From Saccoglossus kowalevskii (taxonomy: Eukaryota; Hemichordata; Enteropneusta; Harrimaniidae): 64,000 bases of DNA. The translations under genes and the position numbers were made by a program. The stretch spans positions 412,059 through 476,058 of the forward strand of contig NW_003149268.1 in assembly GCF_000003605.2 (NCBI RefSeq), read 5' to 3'. The notes beneath the pieces are model-generated. The model saw only the letters and a list, made by a program, of their open reading frames with translations, had not been told where the DNA came from and did not search any database. Position 1 is the first letter of the stretch. Each line of letters begins with the position of its first letter. Below, piece after piece: positions 39,301-51,888 of the stretch.

Positions 39301-42300
39301 GTGGAATGATATGATGAACAGCCGTTCCACTTTGCCAATTGCACCGTGTTAAGCTCATTTACTGAAAGCATGATATTCGCCATATCGCGGAAGTCAACGG
39401 GAAGAATAGTAAAATTACTTTTTATAGATTGCATTTCAGGTAGCATAAATATACATCTATCGGGGCCATGCCGTGTCTTCCGCGTGTTTTGTGACATACT
39501 GAAAACTGCAGATTTAAATCCGTGTAATGAAATGACAATCTAGTTTCGAGAAGGGATATAGGAATCTAAATTGCTGCCCAGCTTTTTTTCATATAATCTA
39601 AAGAGCAATAACCATATTCTCCTTCTTTCACAACGGCGATAAAAGCACACTGTTCCCGCATTATATTGACTAACAAGGTGCCCCAGATCGACTAAGTGCC
39701 CGAACATGCCCGTATTATCAACTGCAATTTCAAGAAGTCATTATTTGCAGTTCGGAAGCTTACGCAGACGCACTGATGGACTGTGAATATTTGTTTCTAG
39801 AGATAAGTAATAAGACTTATATAGACATTACATTAAGGCAAATTAGGGAATCAATTTATCCGGCCGCGTTTTTACTGCATGCACAACTTAGTACAGCGGC
39901 GGCATTAGGAAGTCTACTTCCGTACATGCCCCTGTGTAATAGCTTGGAAGAATGGTGCAATGTTTGCCGCACAAATAAAATGCATCGATCCACTGTGCTT
40001 ATTAGTACTTCAAAACGGCGCTAACTTTTGATTCCGTTCTCTTATTCCGTTTTCAATTGCCGTGAGTTTGGATATATGCACCCGTTTCCCGCGTCCCTAT
40101 CATTAGACCCCCGCTCCAACTAATAAATCCGTCCCTGAAATTAGTATTTTCCTTTCGGGGGATGTGTTCTTTTTGAATAGGGGGCAAGCAAGAGCATGGG
40201 GACTCTGACACGACTTCTGTGTTACACGTCCGTCTCCGATCATGTCAATATTTTCATTAGGTGATTGTAGTCTCTACGACTTTTTGACAATCAGGTGCGA
40301 ACGCTGTCCACTGAATACACAGTACAGTATATACATTGACATAGTAAACATAACTGAAGTACTCCTTTCACGACCAGGTGTGGATGAAGCAGTGTAGCTC
40401 ACTTGACACCCTGCCCCGGTATTCCAATGGTCTCCAGGCAACCAGATCATACGTGCTATTCCCGAGCGTCGACAGATAATGAACCGACCCTCTTATTATC
40501 AGGAGGGGCCCATTGTGCGCCCTTCTGTTTGTTTGCCCTGGTGCATCAGAAGTTTATCACGAGCCGCCGATCCAAAAAAAAAAAGTTGAGAAATGCCAAA
40601 AACCCAACTACACGTATAGGTGTATTTTCCCCGACTACGTCACGGTAATAATCTCAAGACGCAGTGAAACATGCGTGAAGTTATACGTGCCTGTTCATCG
40701 AGATTGGAAACTTAATAAAAATAGTTTTTTTTTTAAAAAAAAAAAAAACATCGTGACAACAGTCACAATTCTCCTCATAAGTGTCAATGAGATGTGATTC
40801 ACAATCTACACATAAATTAGCTTGGTCGATATTATTAAAAGTCGGGGATATATTGGATTTAACAGGCTCGCTAGAAAAGGATTAATTTGAGCTGCGAGGC
40901 ATAAACCATTGAAGGTTGTGATATTCCGTGTACGTGTCTATGCAGTGCGTAAAGAATCGGTGACCTGCTCATATCCATGTATTCTAAGATCTCACAGAAA
41001 ACTATTTTATCCAGCGAGGTAAATCTACGACAACTCGAATTAAACAAGTTAATGTATCTATTGAAGCGTCACCGCCAATTAGAATATAAGTTTATGAAAA
41101 AATGAACTGCAAAAAACGTTTGGTCTCCGGTGTAGCCAAATTCCAAATAGCGACGTTCCGCTGCATTCCTGCACCGTAACCGAGAGAGGGGGACTTTAAT
41201 AACATGACACAATTCGTCTGACAATTTAGAAAATAACGCCAACAAGATTGATTACGCGTAAGATAAATCGGTGGCATTTTTCACCCCTACAACAGTTATA
41301 CTGTTATTTCAGAGTATGAAGCAATAGTAGTTTGACACGTGTAATTAGATATGGAGGGGATATAATTGGCCAGTGAAAGTAATTCTGAACATCGTCGTTA
41401 ATTTACGACATTTTGTCCAATTAATTAACGATCGTTTCGTAATTTGAGGAGCAAAAGGTTGGAAACCTGAAACATCAAAATGATGACGTGTCTTGTGCAT
41501 GTGTGGGGAGGGGGTTGAATAAAGGAATTAATGGGGTCGATATACATATATCTTTCATTCTGACGACACACATATGAATATAATTGATTCAACGGAACCA
41601 ATAATACTTTATAGTTCATTTTTTACAAAAATAAACAAAACAGGTATTCCCCGCTTCAATAACCAATACGCAAAATATGTCCCATTTTACATTTGAAAGT
41701 TTTGTTCCTGACAACAAACAAGTCAAAAATAAAAATAAAAAGTTATTGATTATTCATCATGGAATAAATTATATGTATGTTAATAAATATGGCGTTTCCC
41801 CGTGACTATTGATGGTCCAGGCAAATGCCTTTCGGGGTACATTCATCTATGTATTGAACAGTCATTTTGATAGACGGCGTGTTAACATTTACCCACTGTA
41901 AACAATGAAATATACGTCGAATAAAAGTACAGGAACATTTGTCAATCCAGAAATAAATTGACTGGATAAAACGGGCATTTAGACGTCAATTCTTTTACGA
42001 AAGTGACGACAAATAGTTGGTAGGTAAGAGGTTATTCTTCGCGATTGCTAAGGGGGTATATTATCAAACAGCCCGGGAGGAGGAAAATGGTATATTGCAA
42101 CTATCGGTTGCCATGATCACCATCATTCGATTTATGCTATTTGTGCAAGCCCGTGTGTATTAATTCTATTGTGTTTTACAAAATGAAATATTAAAATGTA
42201 TGTTATTATATGAATTATGGTGCCAACTAAAGTGCGTATAAATCTTATGAAACGGTCGGCATTTTCGGAGAGGTGGGAGGAGGAAGGGGAGAGGAGCCTG

Positions 42301-44420
42301 GGGGACTGGCGGCTTGCAGGGCGAGTTTTTAAACGCCGTTGTGGAAAAGCCTTGGTGCACAAGGATATATATCAATTTATCAGAGAGCAATAAATAAGCA
42401 GTTGAAACTAATTACTGGAGTGTAATATTCTATTAAATAGGTGAAACGACAATTCATGTTCCCGGTCTTATGCGACCCTGGATCAACACCGATAACAATG
42501 TCCGCCCCACGGAACACCCTAAGAAGCAGGGATAAAATCGTTGTTAAATTTCTCCTATGTGACAGCTCGCCTTCTCCGAGTGACGTCAGGAAAGTCGTGA
42601 CGGAAGCACAAATGACAAGAGGAAAATTGGACTTTGAATGACGCTGATTATAAATTCATAAAATAGATGGATGGGTCTAATTGGGGTTTGGTTTTCTTTG
42701 TCGTTTGTCATGAGTTCTCGTTTGTGATTGATTGTATAGACAGATTGATTGATTACACTAGCTTGCGAGTGTGGAATTATGTTCGTTCCCAAACAGAAGC
42801 CGACCACTCCGCTGCGGCGTTTCCCTGTGATTGCCTTGGTAAAGACACACCCGGCCCGGCAGGCATCCTATACGAGGGAACTCTAGCAATCGAAAGTGTG
42901 GCATTTTGATATATTAATTTTTTTGTTTAAAAATCTCATCTTAGCTACACAGTAGAGGCCTTATACAATCGCGACACACACGAGTATAGACGCATACACA
43001 TAGCATGTGAAACTGACATGTGTAGATTACAGCAAAGGGGTTTTCACACTTGTAAGAGCTCGGGGTGACAACACAAATACGTGAAGCAACATGCCACTGC
43101 CAAGTCTTTCGACAGAATACCATATCTTAATCCCCTTATTAAAAGGAGCCGACCACTTACAACAAATAATTGCACGCCCTGTGTAAATCTCTCAATTAAA
43201 GCGAAATGGATAGGTCCCCCCACCGGGACTGGCGTTCCTACGTGTAAACGCCACATCGCTACTCGACAAGGTGTGAAGTCTGCTTGCTGACACGGATGTT
43301 TTCGTCTTCCATTAATACTGTTTACACGTTCTGTAAAGAGGCTTGCAAATGTGTTTGAACTTAATATTTTCTGTCGGAAATAGATCTTGAAATATCTACA
43401 CCGTCAGCCCAGTCAGTACTCAATTCGCTCTTGTGTGTAATTGAAGAGCTATATATATAGTACCCCTAAAGTACATAAATTGACTTTCACTCTCTGGATG
43501 AATTTCACTATGTTAATATTTTGTCTTATTTAAAGCGATGCGATAAACTGTCGACAGAGAAATGTTGAACAGACCCACACCCCTCATGCTGTTCCTCCGC
43601 CGCATAGCTAGGCACGCCTGCGCTTACTCGCCTTGTTCACATACCATAGGCACACAACGACTTTTTATACGTTTAATTCGAAGATAATCAGTTTTGAAAT
43701 TTTTTTTGGTAATTATTTTATTAAATCTCGCTTTGACGTAAACCTCATTATGCAAATCACGTGACCAGGGACGGCGTGTAAAAAGCCTAAGCAATACATT
43801 ATACATTCCAAGAAAAACGAAATAATTCCACCTCTGCAAATACAGTTTGCTCTCCTAAACCAATTCATCTCCTAACAATTTACGTTAATTAAAGAGCTGT
43901 ATGTCGACATTCGAAGTGGAAATTTCAATACTGTGAAACCGTTTCTCTGACGCCAAAGTCGTTACTGGCAATCTAAGGGCAGTCCGACGTAGTAATTTCA
44001 TTTCGTGCGCGCGGTTGAGCACAAGAGACGTTCACAGAGACCGCCTTTTACAACATCGAATCATAGAACCTGTAGAGGGATAAAAAAAAGGGAGGAAGCA
44101 GGAAAAGCGGATTTCGTGCGCGTGAGGAGAATGTTCAGGTTACTCCATGTATCTATCTATTGTGAGGATGACAGGTGTAAAAGCCCCCGATTGTATGATT
44201 CGTGTGCGTGCTTGCTATCTCTACCTTTTTTTTCTTTTTCTAATCCGTCATGCAAACGCCACTTCGGCACAGTATTGCCACACATCCATCACTCAACCAT
44301 AGGCATTGCCTGATGGTTTTCTATAACTTTGATGTATTTTCGCACTTCACGGCTTTCATCTCTGCCAGACACTGGTTCTTGTCTCATGAATTTTTGTGAA
44401 TGTTTTCTATCCGTGTCTAT

Positions 44421-44458
44421 CTCGCTTTCTCTCTCTCTTTCTCTCTCTCTCTTTCTCT
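44421..44458. repeat. Imperfect (CT)n microsatellite
   Basis: About 38 bp of ct dinucleotides broken by ttt runs (ctcgctttctctctctcttt and onward). Confidence 0.9.
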
Positions 44459-45256
44459 GTATGTTGACACTAGCTGGGCATGAAACGGAATCTCGTTGAA
44501 CCTCTAGTCTTTGTTAAGTACGCAGGTGGCGGTAAAAAACTGTGTTTTCACGGCTTTTTACGACTTCAGTACATTTCACCTGACGAGGGGCATCCGGATT
44601 TTGAATTTATTGCGTTTTTTTTGCCACATCAGATATTGCACGCTTTAATATTTCACTGTGTCGGTTTATTCTGTTCACAACCATGCGTCAGTTTGAGTCG
44701 AATGACATCATGATATCATCGCGTCTTTTGTATAAATCAAAAAGAAAGATAATGGTTCGGAAGCTGTGATCCAATTATAATCACGTGATACCCAGCGAAC
44801 TTGGGTAGGGCATTGTTTGAGATACGTCCAAAATGATATGCATATACCCGTAAAGACGGTTTCACATTAAAAGAACCCATAACACGTGGGGTAGGTGGTG
44901 ACTGCATGTTTAATAAACACTATTGTGTCGAATCTTTCTGAAATTGAAATGCTACACATAGTGCATGTTCATAAGAACAGCCGATTGGCTGTAACGAGAG
45001 GCCGCATCATCATCATCGTCGGGGGGGGGGGGTAATGCAATGAGCATTTCCCCCATATATGGTTTTATATAGAGACATTAGTTTAATAATAGTTCACGGT
45101 GTAACCAAACCCTCTTATTAACTTGTATGGAATAACATTCTACACCATCAAGCTTCTGTTAATACACATAGCACTCGTAATTCTTTCCAAAAATAATTTG
45201 TTTATAAATCTGCCGTAATAATCAAATGACAGTTTGATTTCTGTTTTTTTTTTCTG

Positions 45257-45279
45257 TTTTTTTTTTTTTTTTTTTTTTT
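45257..45279. repeat. Poly(T) tract, T23
   Basis: An uninterrupted run of 23 T, preceded by T10 and ctg. It could be the A-tail of a minus-strand retroposed sequence, but no body of such an element is recognised next to it. Confidence 0.9.
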
Positions 45280-47812
45280 GAAAGATTTTTATTGTTTCAA
45301 AATGACTGATTTTTATGTGAATTGCTTTCGCGTGTAAGAACGTGTAACCATCTGGAAGCTAGATATGATGAGTATTTAATCAGGAACACTCATTTCATAC
45401 TGCGCATTATAAGGGAACATTAAATGCGTATCGGGTTTAACGCATCGATAAAAGCCGCAAGTTAGGGAAAGAAGTTGAGTCGCGATGATTACAATGCTGG
45501 AAGAATGGAGAGCGTAGCCTAACAAACATTAAATTTTATATGATTTCTAACAACAATAATTTTGTCCAGGCAATAAACCGTAAATATTGTGTAAAGCGCT
45601 TTACTAGAACGAGAAACGTGCGAATATTGATGTGTTAAGATATCCTTTGAGAGTCTTCAAAATAGCGGCCGTTATTATTGGCAACGGTCAAATATCATAC
45701 TCGTAAAGTTCATACAGCAAACATTGATATTATTATTTTTGATGGTTCAGTTCGCAGAGTGATTATTCCCTCAACTCACAAGTTTAATGAGAGTTGTACG
45801 TACTGTTCTGTTTAAATTGAACATTCTGCTTGGGGCTACTCATTTACCCGAATTGAGCCTGAGTCTGTGTGGGTCACGTGAAACTGAAGAAGTGGATGAA
45901 TACAGTTGTTATCCCTCTGTCACTGTGACTGCGGTTTTTTCAACCAATTGTTATTACTGTTGCTGTTTATGCTCGATTTCTTGTCATTTTCTTCTCTTTT
46001 CCGATCGTGTCTGCATGTAAGAAAAAAAAAACACCCATTACCGTACTATCGGAGCCCTGTCGTCGGCTTGGGTGGCTGATCATGAGTGATTACCATGATT
46101 GGTATGCTGATCAGTACGGGAACCCGAATGGCAGGATCACAGCCCCGGCCATGATTCAACGCAAACTTTTTTTCCTTCCCCATCAGAAATACAATTAGAA
46201 AGCCAGTAAAAAAGTTGACCTTTTCCGTGGATGATTTCATCTACAGGGCATTCTTATTCTCCCGTTTTCTGGTTTCCAACGAAACTCCAGCCAGCTAGGA
46301 GAAAAACGTTTTCATTTGATGACAGGGAGAAAAAGATGCGGAGCGAAGAATTTTTGTAAAAAAAAATCATAAATAATAATTTAGCCACACCTCTCATCAT
46401 ATGGGTCTAATTTATTCTACGAAAAACAAGACATCAATTCAAGCGCGGTGACACGTAATATGTATACCAGAAACGGCAATTTTCACCACGTCAAAGTTGG
46501 TGAAACGCAAGAAGTAAAGACATTCCCTAGGGCCTTTGCGACTTGTCTCCTGGGCAGGTGCATTCAGTTTTAAATTTCTATGTTTAACTAAATGACGAGG
46601 CAGCGTTTGAACACAAATCGTGAGATTCGTTCGTAATGATGATTTTTCATTTTTCGTCGACTGATTTTCCGAATTTTCCTGTTCATCTGCCAGATCGCAG
46701 AGGTTGCTAAGCTTTGGCTACGCAGGCAAGTCCAAATCGTGCAAAGAAACAGTCGCCAATTTTTGAAGCGCTTGTTTTCCACGATTTAAAAAAAAACTAA
46801 AATAACCCAAATTTTCGGAAGCGTTGGTCAGATTATTGGTCGAGCGATTATTTACATATGTATTGGTAAGCCATTCTACTTTGGCGCCATTTTCATTCTA
46901 CAACGCAGTACAAGCTCTTGGCTCTCTTTCATTTCTGAAATTTCTTTTATCTCTCAACACATTGTCTAATTAAACTATAGAGATATCTTCAAACTAGATA
47001 ATTATTAGTATATTTGCAGTTGCCATCGCTTGGTAAGGACAGAAACATACACATTCCGAAGTTTCTTTGACGAATGAACAAACCATGAAATATATTATTA
47101 ACTCCGAATCTCAAGTCGCCTCGAACTAAGCAACTATACCGAATCTGAGATGTGCCGTTTTCTTCTCCGTGTTCAGTACACACAGGTTTGTACTATTGAA
47201 AACGAATGTTTCACGTGGTTCGATTACAAAAGCTAAGGACATATCTATAAAACAATATTAGAGAGCCAACCATTTTAATTTGGCGTGATAATGCGTTATC
47301 ATGGTAACCTGGCGAGTGAAAGTTCGCCATGGAGTGTTCACGTAAATTTACTGAGAAAATTTATTGCTTTTCCACGCGGAAAATAAAACTGACAACGATT
47401 GTAATAAAATTGTCTGAATTGAGGAAAATAAATAAACATGGTTATTGGAAAAGGTGACAATTCCATTCATTATGATGTTCCCTTAAAAAATCTAAGTTAC
47501 TCGATAAATAATAGATTTTTGTCTACGTGATTGAGTGTTCCTAATAATATAATGAAAACAGTTACGGTAGTATGCGAAAGGTTAACAAAGTAATCGCATA
47601 AGTAGCCGGACAATTAACAACTTGAGTCTATTCAACAGAAATTGAAAATCTTTCGTCAAAGAATGTATAAAGCGCCCGTCTCAAACAATCTCAGTATGTT
47701 CAGTCTTCTACACGATAAAAACAAAACAAAAACGTCAACAGCCATTGAATATTCATATATTAAATGTCGTAATCCGGATAATGTTTTCGATATATCCATG
47801 TGTAGCTTCGAT

Positions 47813-48037
47813 ATGAAACAAATTCTACATATAATCGTATATATCTTCTTTTCGGTAATCTTACACTATACATGCACTTATGTCGCAAGTGGCAACGGAA
47901 ACAAAGTACTCAATCGCCAGACCCATTCTCAGACGAACCACCTGTCAGGGGGAAAGCGCAATATTCATGATGGACATCAGTACAACCGATCGGCAATAGC
48001 CGGTATCATTAGCGTAGTCATGGCAGCTTCTGAGTAG
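47813..48037 (+). CDS. Possible small secreted-peptide ORF (weak)
   Basis: From the ATG at 47813 (G at -3) the frame encodes 74 residues. It begins with a convincing signal-peptide-like segment: MKQ, then a hydrophobic core ILHIIVYIFFSVIL, then CTYVASG as a possible cleavage region. The mature part is polar and holds GGKR (residues 46-49 from this Met), a Gly followed by a dibasic site of the kind used for cleavage and amidation in neuropeptide precursors. The frame is open for 57 codons further upstream, but only from a TTG. I recognise no homolog, there is no repeated peptide, and no nearby AATAAA was seen. It could equally be a chance ORF or a first exon. I give it low weight. Confidence 0.15.
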   Translation: MKQILHIIVYIFFSVILHYTCTYVASGNGNKVLNRQTHSQTNHLSGGKRNIHDGHQYNRSAIAGIISVVMAASE

Positions 48038-48342
48038 TGATGCGACAGAGCATCTATATTAGTACGAAAACAAAACTAGTCTTGATTAATGTAACCGCTA
48101 AATTAAAATCTTTCGTGATGTTCAATGATCAAAGAGGTGGATTGTCTTTTAACAAGATTCGTTTACTGTTGGTATAATTCGATTTTGTTATTTATATTTA
48201 TCATTTATATAATTTAAATATCTCTCAACTTTATTGAGTCGCTTTAGACAGTAACAGTAGAAACAAGAATAGTAGGAATCATTTTGACATTGCGGCCATA
48301 CTGATAGCTCACGCTCGAATGTACCTAATTCATCAACAACAT

Positions 48343-48352
48343 CTAGATGGCG
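48343..48352 (+). promoter_or_regulatory. CTCF-core-like word (ctagatggcg)
   Basis: Third occurrence of the word in the window, in the same orientation as the pair at 16.2-16.4 kb; FoxB lies between them. Motif match only. Confidence 0.22.
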
Positions 48353-49850
48353 TCAGCGCCGTCACCCCCACGAGCTACCTGACATGTCTCGCGAACACTA
48401 GCCAATGTGACAGTTATTACACAGCCTTTACAGAGAAATTTTTAATGTAAACATACACCGTCTCTAAAATCCACGTTCTTAGCAATATCTGGATTGAATA
48501 ATTTATTACCAATTAACTGGAACAGTAGTGAAAAACACTAGTCAAAAAAAAAAACAAAAAAAAAAACAGGCAGATAAGCGCCATTATATAAGAATTTACG
48601 ACTTCTAGTCATTTCTCATTTTCCATAAGATATTTATGCGACTGGGATCGATTTTGTTCAAGCGACGTCCCATGACTCAAAATGTAGATGGAATGTGTCA
48701 TCACGCCGAGAGTTCAGTTAAAACGAAACATGAAATAAAAAAGTATAATTCGTTGCCGACATACGATTTTGTATAAGCGTATGATTATATCTGTAAGCAT
48801 GCACGAGGTTCGGTTAATGTTCGTTCACTCACTTTCTTCAGTTTAAAAGGGTATCATGGCTTATGGTTACTATTCAATCACATCTGTAAAAATACTAAAA
48901 TCTTGAAAAGAGAAATGTTGATTGCACCTAAAAATCGTAACGTGTTTGAAACTAAAGTGGACCACCCACCAGGACTTTGCGCAAAAATTAACCCCACAAA
49001 TCGGGCTGCCTATATGATATGCTAAGTGTACCCCACCCTCCCGACTGGTGTCCGTTGTCAGCCTTCCGCTTTGTAGAGCTCCGCGTAACGGCTAGCCATT
49101 CCAATAATGTCCAGCCGTCGCGAGCGGTGCTTGTCATCTTTAGCGAGAACAAAAATCAACACAGAATTACTAATTTTCACATTTTATTTAGAATTTAAAT
49201 TTGTGTTGCGCTGATAGCATTAACTCTTCTCGCTACTTCTGGTGTTGAACATGGCCTGGGTTATCAAGCTATGAATAATGCCTCGGCGTAATCATGTAAG
49301 TTCATATCGGGCCAGATGTTGTCCTGTCTTCCTTTGTAATCGCTCTCAATAGCGGACGTGCGAATTTAGTAGATTCCTGGTACCGGCTCATGTATTTTCA
49401 TATTTTTGGACTTGGATAACAAAACAGAATTAGTCGAATGGCATTCAGTCATCAACATTTGCAAAATATAAGACAAAATCACCGGGCATATTCGAAAAAC
49501 ATTCGAACGATCGGATTTGATGGCAAAACAAAGAGTGTATTTTGCCTAAGCTTAAGCCGGCATTGCGGAACACGATTTCAAAACGAACGTGCGCATATAC
49601 TAGCGCTCCTGCTTTACTCTGCGGAACAGGTTTTGCGTTTTATTGATGTGCCATTTTGAAAATTTTATCGATGGTATATTTTTTTTTATTAAATAAACAC
49701 TCTATTTCTATAAACATATTTACTGCGTTTCTTCTTGTTGTCATGGTGATGCGATTGGATGCAGCGGTGGATGCTTCAGTGTAGTGGGTAAGCTTTGTGT
49801 TTTTTTACTGTTAACACTCGTGGCACAAACACAACACTACAACAATATAT

Positions 49851-49853
<3 letters not shown>

Positions 49854-49894
<41 letters not shown>
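49854..49894. repeat. (TA)n microsatellite
   Basis: A pure ta dinucleotide run of about 41 bp, preceded by an interrupted extension (aatatatatca). Confidence 0.97.
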
Positions 49895-49897
<3 letters not shown>

Positions 49898-51825
49898 TGA
49901 TAAATATACTGAATAAACATTCAATACATTACTATTAGAAAACAATATCAAGATTTCGAACAAAAAGTTGTCATTCACTCCTGGGCTTGCGCGAGAGTTA
50001 CACGATCATGACGTCATAATGGGCGAACCAGAAAAGATGCGCTACAATATGACGTATTTGTGTTTGTTTCCAAACTCGCAAAACAGATTATGTCTACATT
50101 TTGTTTGCGTTTTCGTGTCTTATAAAATAAAGAGATGTCTCCGACATTTGGCGTTATTGTCATTTAAATCACGTGGTGTGGCTGACGCATTTCGGTCCAG
50201 GGGTTTACTTTTCAAATTTGTTTAAAATGTCAAATTAGGCAGAAAGACCAATATTAACAATCGTTTCGAGGAACCAATTCACTACGCCCGGGGAATACAC
50301 ACGACTTTGATTCCTCGCACGTTCCTCTTATGATCACCGATAAATTCTTCGATATACAGATTTACGGCGGCAAGTATTTTTTAGATAAACACAGATTTGT
50401 TGCCATGGTTTTGGCAAATGCATGGTAAATGCTATATACAAAACAAAATGCAAAAAAAAAACTGTAACATAATATTCAAAAGATGTGTTCTGCCTTATGG
50501 TATCAACATGCAATATTGGTAACGATTAAACATGAACATTATGATCAACTGTGATGACTGGGAAACATTTAAATACCATCAAGAAAATATCAATACGAAG
50601 AATCTCCTCAGCATCGGATAGTTAGTGAGAATAAGTTCTAGTATTAACACCTGATTTTATTTACACATATTATCTTTGATAATACGGTATTATCTTAAAT
50701 TAGTTTTAATTGCCAAGAACTTTTACAACGTCTATTGTCTACTATTTACATAAAGAAATGGCGAAAGTAATATTCCTTGTTGTTTTTTTGCAATTTTATC
50801 GCTCAGTGGATACTATACGAATGAATAAGTGTGTATTTTTCATCTATGCATATAGGAACATATTTTCTACGTGTTTTAATAACTCTATTGTGCTGGGCGA
50901 CAGTTTTCGACATTGAATGTCACTGTTGTCTCCCACGACTTTGTGTATGCGCGAATTGCAAGAGTTAGTGCCAATGGCACCTCGTATAGTGGATGTTGCC
51001 AAAGAAATTATATTGCATGTTTTATTTGGTTGTCAAATTGTCCGGTGAATTCAATATCGCGCTATGTGTATACTAGTGAAGACTTCTAAAACGAAACTAC
51101 TGGATATATATTATTTTTTACACAGATCACAGTATGTCGTAGCCATTTCATCGCCGGCACTCTGAAAACTACGCAGCGATTATGGCTGTACGTGCGAGAC
51201 GTATTCCAGTGGTACCCCGCGATGTTCCGAGTTAGGAACACACACATCTACGAGTAATGTATTTTTTACTATGTATTTGTATATATAAATTTGTAATAGT
51301 TGGCGTGAACTCTTTCTCGTAAATGCGTACACATGAGGTTCATAGCCTGTTCAAAGCCATTGTCATTGCATCAAATAAAAAACAAACAAACTAACTAACT
51401 AACTAAAGACCATGGTTACTAAAATGGTATGTCGTGCTCACCGGACATCCATGATGCATTGCGTTCTCGTGAAAGGATACATTTCCTGTTAGAGTGGGGG
51501 GGGGAGGGGTAGTCTGAAGTGGAAATAGAAGATCAATTAATTATATTAAAAGTCTAATTAAAATTTAAAAACAATCCGATGATCTTTTTCTATAATCAAA
51601 ACTACGTAGAAAACCGACTTCAATTTGACTGTTTCATTTGTTTGCCAGTCAGTCCTGATTCATTCCCATAAACACTCGCCACACTAAAGTGTCAAGTTCA
51701 AGCCGTGTCTTGATTTTGAAAAAAAGTACCGTTTTGGATTATATGGTATATATTTTTTTTCATTTGAGAGATACATAGTACAACAACATTGACTTCGACC
51801 ACACATGGTGCTCGCTCAATGCATT

Positions 51826-51888
51826 GTTTTCATGTACGCCATTTTTAATACGAATCCAGTCTGACTTGTATTAAAAATAAATGAAAAC
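51826..51888. repeat. 63-bp hairpin with nested inverted arms
   Basis: The inner arms atttttaatac (51841-51851) and gtattaaaaat (51868-51878) are perfect 11-bp inverses around a 16-base loop. The outer arms gttttcat (51826-51833) and atgaaaac (51881-51888) are also perfect inverses. An asymmetric 7/2-base interior loop separates the two stems. This could be a tiny foldback element or a structured RNA; no target duplication is evident. Confidence 0.75.

Larger units (their letters stand above)
36301..47812. other. Non-coding 5' flank of FoxB, no recognised gene
   Basis: No ORF with recognisable similarity. The longest candidates (37380-37718 minus, 39105-39497 minus, 44005-44313 plus) look like chance frames. 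Homopolymers: T17 at 36721-36737, C12 at 37232-37243, G12 at 45021-45032. There is one CRE palindrome at 42581-42588. Regulatory elements of FoxB are likely to lie here, but none can be singled out without comparative data. Confidence 0.5.

Noticed and set aside
39105-39497. 130-aa minus-strand ATG ORF
   Set aside because: Low-complexity end (runs of Phe and Lys from T- and A-rich DNA) and no family resemblance; most likely a chance frame.
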